Source: Papilionanthe hookeriana x Papilionanthe teres (Eukaryota > Streptophyta > Magnoliopsida > Asparagales > Orchidaceae). From it: a stretch of DNA of 64,000 bases. Numbering within the stretch: position 1 is the first letter of the stretch; the number at the start of each line of letters is the position of its first letter. The notes under the pieces are model-generated. The model did no database searches. It was not told the origin of the DNA and worked only from the letters and a program-made list of their open reading frames with translations. The position numbers and the translations under genes are program-made. The stretch lies in contig CM040427.1 of NCBI GenBank assembly GCA_022702705.1, positions 18,127,625-18,191,624 on the forward strand, read 5' to 3'. Shown here piece after piece: positions 58,205 through 64,000 of this stretch.

Positions 58205-59584
58205 TCAGGTGTTTGGACATTCATAGGGTCATGGTAGCTCCAAAGGCTTCAACCCTTCAAGCTCCGGGATAGCTTGATATCCAATAGGTCGTTTTTAAGG
58301 ACGCATCTTTCTTAATGTTATCGAAATGCGTTATCAGCTTACACTTGGTATACAATGTTTAGAAACATTATCTCCATTGCCTTGCAGGATTAAAACTAAT
58401 CCTCGTGGTAGAAGAATCTGGCAAGATCCTCAAAATTCTCCAGGTCCCACAATTTGTATTTCTATCCCAAACAGATTAGAACATCTGTTCATGAGTGACA
58501 GAGTGCAAAAAGGTCTTTCAAAATCATGACTATCAATATGTGGTGGTTTACAGTCTCCTTTCTCAAGTATATTTATGATGCAGCTGTCTGGAACACAATC
58601 GGTAGGCATTATGTTCCATGTCATCAGTCGTCTAATAATCTGAATAATCATTGTTGGTAATGGGTCTACTTGTTCATGTCATAAGATTCTCGGGGGATTG
58701 TCATCTTTGTCCACAACATAATTGTAACAACACCCATATTGGATTGTCATTCGACCCTTGCCACGTATCCATCTATTAGGTTCAGAGTATGTTCTCTTGC
58801 TTAGGCGTCCAGCTCGCTCGCGATCACGTGCTTCCATTACATGTTCAATAATGGCACCTTGTTCAATTTCGTCAAAAACTCCAGTAAAAAACTGAATGCC
58901 TTCCAATATATTAACAGTTCGACCGTTAATATATTTAAATTGCTCAAATGATTTTCGTTTAATAGCCCGAATACATCTTACTTCTTCTCGAGAAGCGACT
59001 CGTTTATCAGTTGATGTCTTTATTGTTGTAAGATCTAATACTGGTTGTTAAGGAGTGGGAGTGAATGTTGTTCTCTCAATTTTCTCCTCTTCTTGATCCA
59101 CTATTTCTTCTCCTAAGACATAATATGTCTCTTTAGGAAAATCTTGAAGTACTAAAAACTCGAACTGATTGTATTCCTCCATCAGTTTTATATTTTTTCT
59201 TTCTTTTTTCTTCAAGTCTTTTGAGTCGTTTATTTCGATTCTTCTTTGAGCTCTAGTCAATCCGGAGGCAAATTTCTTCACTCCGCTAACAGATGCCATT
59301 TTAGCTTCATGGGATGAAGCTACCACTATTGATTTTAATTTTTCATTGTCAATGACTTTTTTGTTTTAATGTCTTGTTGATGAAGCTTGAACTCCAACAC
59401 AGATGGTTTTCCTTTTGTTTCTTCTTGATTGGCTCAATGGATAACAAAGGTCCATCATAAAGTAATTCAACTTGAGAAAGATCAAAGTCAAAGTGGATTT
59501 TAGATCCTCTTTCAATACATCGTCAGTCCAAAGCTAGACAAACACCACTTCCAAATGTAAAAAAAAAAGTCCGTTATCAGACAT
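58205..59584 (-). pseudogene. T1 ORF3: AlkB-type 2OG/Fe(II) dioxygenase domain (ALKBH9/10-like)
   Basis: The N-terminal part (ATG 59,584; MSDNGLFF) is of unknown family (FDFDLSQVELLYDGPLLS) and crosses two frameshifts, one at a run of ten T at 59,560-59,569 and one near 59,400. From 59,326 everything is in one frame, with several in-frame stops: a charged segment, FTGVFDEIEQ, RWIRGKGRMTIQYGCCYNYV, CVPDSCIINILEKGDC, PPHIDSHDF, RPFCTLS, GPGEF, NGDNVSKHCIPS, RISITLRKM, KRPIGY. The Fe(II) ligands are His 58,540, Asp 58,534 and His 58,357; the 2-oxoglutarate Arg pair (R-x5-R) lies at 58,330 and 58,312. This matches plant ALKBH9/ALKBH10 proteins, which remove N6-methyl groups from adenosine in RNA. 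It has no introns and the same strand as integrase. An unrelated processed gene copy is the alternative. Confidence 0.85.
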
Positions 59585-59587
59585 TTT

Positions 59588-59605
59588 CCCTGAAAGCAAC
59601 AAGAT
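59588..59605 (-). promoter_or_regulatory. Candidate splice acceptor before T1 ORF3
   Basis: The minus strand reads TTGTTGCTTTCAG|GG, with the AG at 59,591-59,590, six bases before the ORF3 ATG. A pyrimidine tract plus CAG fits a plant 3' splice site. No donor identified in the window. Confidence 0.4.
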
Positions 59606-59765
59606 AATGTAATATATTAGACCCCTTTTTTTATTATTATGTTGAGGAATCATGTTTATAAGCGCTTGTTTAATAGGCGAAAAAGATATCATAAGACACA
59701 AATATCAAAATCTGTATCACAGAGATAAAAAAAATTTATTATTTTCCCAGTATATAAACAAGTCA

Positions 59766-60631
59766 TCATCTTTCATGTTGCAAAATATTTTTTAAGAAAC
59801 GCCCATTGATTGGAGGCAATATTCTTTCTCCATGACATTTTACGAATTGGTATGATCCTCCGGAATATGTATTTTCGATTACATATGGGCCCTCCCATAT
59901 TGGTTCAAACTTTCCACCTATTTTCCAATGAGCTAGTATAGGTCTTCGGAGAACTAAAACTAATTCACTGATTCGAAAGGTCCTAAGTCGAACCAATTTG
60001 TCATGGTCCCGTATCATTTTTTCTTGATACAGTTCAAGATTTTGTTGATTTTATAGACGTTTTCCTTCTAAACTCTCAAGTTCTTCAAGTCGTAATTTGG
60101 CATTTTCATCTTCAGTTATTTTGTTTGCTATCACAACTCTGAGAGAAGGGATTTTCACTTCGAGTGGTAAAATAGCCTCAGAACCATATACCAGAGTGAA
60201 CAGTGTTGACCGTGTTGGTGTTTGATATGTAGTTTTATAGGCCCATAGAGCTTCTATTAATCGTTCATGCCATTGTCTTGGACTGTAGATTAATGTCTTT
60301 TTTAAAATTTAAATTAATGTTTTATTGAAGGCTTCAGCTAAACCATTGGCTTTAGGATAATAGATTGTGGAATACCTCCATTCTATACCATGTCTTTGAA
60401 TAAAATTATTCATTTTTATATTTTAAAGGCCACTTCATTGTCTGATATCACCATTCGAGGAGTTCCAAATTTATAGACAATGTGTGTCTTGAAGAAATAA
60501 AGAACTTGTTCTGCTTTAACTTCTCTAAGTTGTATTTCTTCTACCCATTTTGATAAGTAATCAGTGGCTGCTAAAATAAATTTATGACCTTTAGACGATG
60601 GAGGATCTATAGGGCCCACTATGTCAGTACC
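59766..60631 (-). pseudogene. pol (IN): T1 integrase (Tat/Ogre lineage), N-terminus cut by LTR-D
   Basis: Starts at the LTR-D junction with GTDIVGPIDPPSSKGHKFIL (first catalytic Asp), then AATDYLSKWVEEIQLREVKA and FGTPRMVISDNEVAFK (second Asp). After a stop and a 1-bp shift near 60,416 come IQRHGIEWRYSTIYYPKANG and LAEAFNKTL (Glu), ALWAYKTTYQTPTRST and YGSEAILPLEVKIPSLRVV. The C-terminal domain (59,766-60,017) has LVLRRPILAHWKIGGKFEPI, WEGPYVIENTYSGGSYQFVK and INGRFLKNIL. The D,D,E triad survives. These blocks are those of Tat/Ogre integrases and lack a chromodomain. Confidence 0.88.
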
Positions 60632-63600
60632 TGTTGACCTCATTTTTGATGAGGTCTTTTGCTTCTCTCTTTAGTACTTAGGATCTAACCTTAGTCTTTT
60701 CCTTTGACTAATCTTAGAGGACTAGAAATGGAACCCACCACTTAGAAATTTAAACAACATCTTAACTCCCTGCAAACCCCACAAGCTTGATTGTAGACCC
60801 CTAATCACACTGAGGGTTGAAATCGAATGTGGAGGTTTAAAGGATGAGTTCCCTATAGGACTTTTTGGCCTTAAGAATACCCTGGATGGCACTGGTCTGG
60901 TGAGGGTTGACTTGCACATACACTACACTCTCACACACATTCCATGTCCTAAAACCACACTCTCACCCAACTTGACTTCCTGACTCATGTAGGTAATTCA
61001 TATGGATGGTCCTTAACCCCTAAGCCCCTGGTTAAGAGGGTTAGGAACAACATATTGAGTGCCTAAGATGAGTCCTCTCATGGCTCTTGTGAGCTTAATA
61101 TGGCTTCATGGCTCAACCAAAATGATTTCATTTCACTCACACTTGAACAACCTTCATTTTTTTAAAATTTCAATTTTTGACCTCCGGGGCCCTACACCCA
61201 CTAAACCTACCAAATACCCTTGAAATGACCCAAAATTTGCAAAATTACCTAAATTACCCAAGATCCCTCAAAATCAATCCTAAACACTTCCCTCCACTCA
61301 AATTGACCATCTTTGGCCAAAAATACCAAAATTTTCAAAAATACCCCTAAACCCCTCCAAAATTACCAAAATACCCTTTTACCCCAAAAATCCAAAAATT
61401 CTAAAAATTCCTAGAAAATTCCAAAAAATCCCAAATATTCTCAACTTCATTTTGTTCAACTACACCATGGGCCAATGTTGCCAATTTACCCCACTTTTAT
61501 GAAAACCCCCAATTTGACCCATTCTTTTAACCCAAGTGAACACAAACCAAACCACCCCAATTGACCTCAATTTTGGTCCAATTCAATTCTAAACTTCAAT
61601 TCAATATCCCCAATATCAATTTAGACCAAATACAACTCCAATTTGATTGACATTTGGGCCCAATTTCAATTTGAAGCATAAAGGCCCAATTTTGCCCATG
61701 ACCTAAACCTAGCCCAAACCAACCCAACTCAACCCCAATTGGCCCCAAATCTTTTCTAAAACCTTCCTAACATCCCCACAAACAAAAAACAAACTTGATT
61801 TGCCCCAAATTTAAACCTAAACTCCACCCAAACCTAACCCAAAACCAAAATCCCTTAAATTGACCTAAGCCCAAACCTAACCCAAATGGGCCCAAATCAA
61901 AAAATTAGAGCCCAACCAAAGTTGAAAACTCTTTGTAACACTCCCATAAACATTTTTCAACATTAATTTTACACCAAATTCAACCTTAGCCTAACCTTAG
62001 CCCAAGTTAGCCCAATTTGGCCCACCTTGGCCCCTTCACCAAAAAGCCAAATTCGACCCGATTCTACTCCAAATCACACCAAATTGATTCCAAAATCTTC
62101 ATGACACATCCCTAAACTAAATGCAACATTTATTTGGTACAATCTTTTACAAAATTTTCATCCAAAAATTTATCTTAAAATCTAAAAGCCCATTTCATTT
62201 AAGCCTTTTAAAAGCTCATCCAAAATGATTTCAAAAGCCCAAGTTTTCAATCCAAAGCCCATATGACACTTTCATCTCATCATCCATTTAATTAAATCAC
62301 TCCCTATGTTTCAAATTCATGTTGAATTTTTCTAAACTAAGCCATGTGCCAAATTACCCCTAAATACCAAAAATCCTTAAAATCCATTTTCATGAAACTA
62401 AGCCAACCCATCCCTAAGCCAAATGGAGCCATGGAACCATGCATGAGCCACATGCAAGCCTTGGAAGCCACTTTCCACCTCACCAAACCATTAATGGTAA
62501 GAAGAGGGGGATCTTTCTTAATCCTTCATTAAACCTTTTTAACCTTATTCATGTCACACTCTAAACCGAGGCTTAGCCGCCTCACTATGGATAGAGACCA
62601 CACCGACTTCTCTTGGGCGACCCAAATGATTCCTTTCGGCCAAAATCGGACCTTGGTGGGTGCAACAAACCCAAATCCATGCATTTGACCAAACCAAGCC
62701 CAAAATGAGCCCTTCCCCCTTCCACTTTGATTCAACTCCTTTACACTTGGCATTTGCCATTTGAACTCACAAAACTCCAGCACTGACCTCCCTGATGACA
62801 ACAGTGAACTGACCCTGGCCGGCCAGCTACCAGGCCACCGAAAAACACCATGGCCGAGAGCTCCATGTGAGCTAAAATTTCAAATTTCACTTGCTGAGCT
62901 GTCCCATGCCCAATGGTCACTGTGGTTGTTCTTCCCTTGGCCGAGCGCGTTGATTCGAGCCATTAAACCCCCACGGGAGGCTCTCCGACCACCTCTATTT
63001 AAACCCGCCCACCTCTCGGCCAAACAAGGTGATGAACCAGACCTTAAGGAAACTCTGCCAATATTGCTCCAGGACCTTCTCCTAACCCAGAGCAGTTGAT
63101 CCCCAATGTTCCTTTGCCCTAAACCCCATTAACAGAGCTTAATTTCTGAGTTGAAAATCCACCCAAAAACTAGGACATCTCTGGAACCTCAACCAAATCC
63201 AAATTAAACTCACCCACACCTGGACAGGACCAAGAGAAGGAGTTCCCCAGTGAAAGCCCCCTCTCCAGGCCACCCAGTTGCTCCAGCCTCCAAGCTTTGA
63301 AATCGGGTCTGGTCACTTTCATATTTAGAAAATTCCCCAGAGACAGAGACTTCATCTGGAGCTTCCTTGGGTTCAATCGATGGTGCCACAACTCTCTGAT
63401 TGAAGCATCTCTTCTCAGAGCAAAGGTATTGACCTCTTCTCCCTCCCGAGCTTCCAGCAATTCTCCATTTTGTTTGGGTTAATTTCATAGCTTATAAACC
63501 GTATGGATGTGTTCGTCTCTTCAAGATGAATCCATAGAGTATAAGAACTCGAAAGTCCATCGAGAATTGAGAGAGATATTAGGGTTTGAGTGTGGACGGT

Positions 63601-64000
63601 CACGGGTGCACACCAGTCGAAGATGATGGCCAGGAGCCGTTGGATCGCGCGTGTATCGAACGGACGGTCGAGATCAAGCCGGACAGCGCAATGCTACGTG
63701 AATGGCGGACCCCCGTAGCGCTGACTCAGATGGCGGCGCTAAATCACAGAACGACGCGTGGGTTTTCGATTCGGATGAGGATGACGCGGCGCCGAGTCAG
63801 ATAAGTAGAAAATTAGGATTTTTTGGATTTATTTAAATACCAGAACTTCAAAAATTCATATCTTTGCATAGAAAATCACAAAAATAAAATAAAAATACCC
63901 TCTTTCTCAGTGAACAGAGGAGAATAATGTGAAAAAGAAATCAAGTTAATTGGATGAGTATTTTATTTTTAATAATTTATTTACTATTTCCAATGTTTTG
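60632..64000 (+). mobile_element. LTR-D: start of a giant LTR in T1 integrase, runs off the window
   Basis: Starts TGTTGACCTCATTTTTGATG. Its first 400 bp align with the start of LTR-A (AGGACTAGAAATGGAACCC, and so on), the C-rich 61,140-62,380 region resembles LTR-A 28,300-29,500, and 63,400-63,990 aligns with LTR-A 30,220-30,790. No gene is present. Orientation is opposite to T1. Whether it is a solo LTR or the 5' LTR of a whole element cannot be told. If it is flanked by a duplication, GTACC (60,627-60,631) should recur at its far end. Confidence 0.78.
62996..63003 (+). promoter_or_regulatory. LTR-D TATA-like box
   Basis: TATTTAAA in CTATTTAAACCC, identical to LTR-A, 2.36 kb from the LTR start. 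Confidence 0.6.

Larger units (their letters stand above)
47920..60631 (-). mobile_element. T1: Tat/Ogre-lineage Ty3/gypsy element, integrase to 3' LTR
   Basis: Right to left on the minus strand: integrase (60,631-59,766), an extra ORF with an AlkB domain (59,584-58,205), a spacer, a 101-bp tandem array (57,790-57,120), a G-rich tract (56,898-56,910) and a giant 3' LTR (LTR-C). The integrase blocks place it in the Tat/Ogre clade, where long LTRs and tandem arrays in the 3' untranslated region are known. It inserted into E3 at 47,919/47,920. The rest of the element lies beyond LTR-D, which cuts its integrase. Confidence 0.75.

Noticed and set aside
58205..58945. AlkB domain as an endogenous plant RNA virus fragment
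   Set aside because: The motifs (GKGR-TIQ-GCCYNY, CVPDSCI-NI, PPHI-D-HDF, KRP-x-G tail) are those of cellular ALKBH9/10. No viral replicase sequence is next to it. A phylogeny would settle this.
62344..63804. Overlapping ORFs on both strands of LTR-D
   Set aside because: By-product of locally higher GC; mutually overlapping and without recognisable domains.

Overview
The window looks like nuclear heterochromatin from a flowering plant. It is AT-rich and gene-poor, and nearly everything in it is decayed Ty3/gypsy LTR retrotransposon sequence of the Athila and Tat/Ogre lineages, inserted into one another several layers deep. I see no intact host gene, tRNA, rRNA or CRISPR array. Species cannot be resolved from what is here.

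Left part (1-21,359). The 5' part of an Athila-type element, E1 (minus strand), abuts a nearly complete Athila-type element, E2 (plus strand, about 2,340-21,359). The two meet head to head at their LTRs. E2 has a tRNA-Asp-type primer site, gag, protease, RT, RNase H, integrase, a small post-pol ORF, a polypurine tract and a 3' LTR, all broken by stops and frameshifts. Its gag is split by N1 (minus, 4,490-12,691), a non-autonomous relative that keeps two LTRs and gag but has lost pol.

Middle (21,360-47,919). This holds decayed RT fragments of an Athila-like (plus) and a Tat-like (minus) element. After them comes E3, a third Athila-type element on the minus strand. E3 can be followed from gag (47.9 kb) to the end of integrase (25.5 kb) because two large insertions inside its RT region can be removed at their 5-bp target-site duplications. 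The insertions are LTR-A (27,809-33,698, plus) and LTR-B (34,198-45,502, minus). LTR-B carries a further Athila-type solo LTR, which carries a GC-rich Pack-type PIF/Harbinger-like element holding fragments of an NBS-LRR resistance gene. LTR-A carries a small LINE-like fragment.

Right part (47,920-64,000). T1 is a Tat/Ogre-lineage element on the minus strand: integrase, then an extra reading frame, a 101-bp tandem array, and a giant 3' LTR (LTR-C). A fourth giant LTR (LTR-D, plus) interrupts the integrase. LTR-A to LTR-D are one family. All have a TATA-like box 2.0-2.4 kb from the LTR start, and two of them (B, C) hold kilobases of roughly 75-80-bp tandem arrays made of short inverted repeats.

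The most interesting item is the extra frame of T1 (58,205-59,584, minus). It encodes a complete AlkB-type 2-oxoglutarate/Fe(II) dioxygenase domain closely resembling plant ALKBH9/ALKBH10 RNA N6-methyladenosine demethylases, with all metal- and co-substrate-binding residues kept. It sits where retroviruses carry env and is preceded by a good splice-acceptor sequence. It suggests that a retrotransposon lineage captured an RNA demethylase, perhaps to edit methylation on its own RNA. This copy is dead (several in-frame stops).
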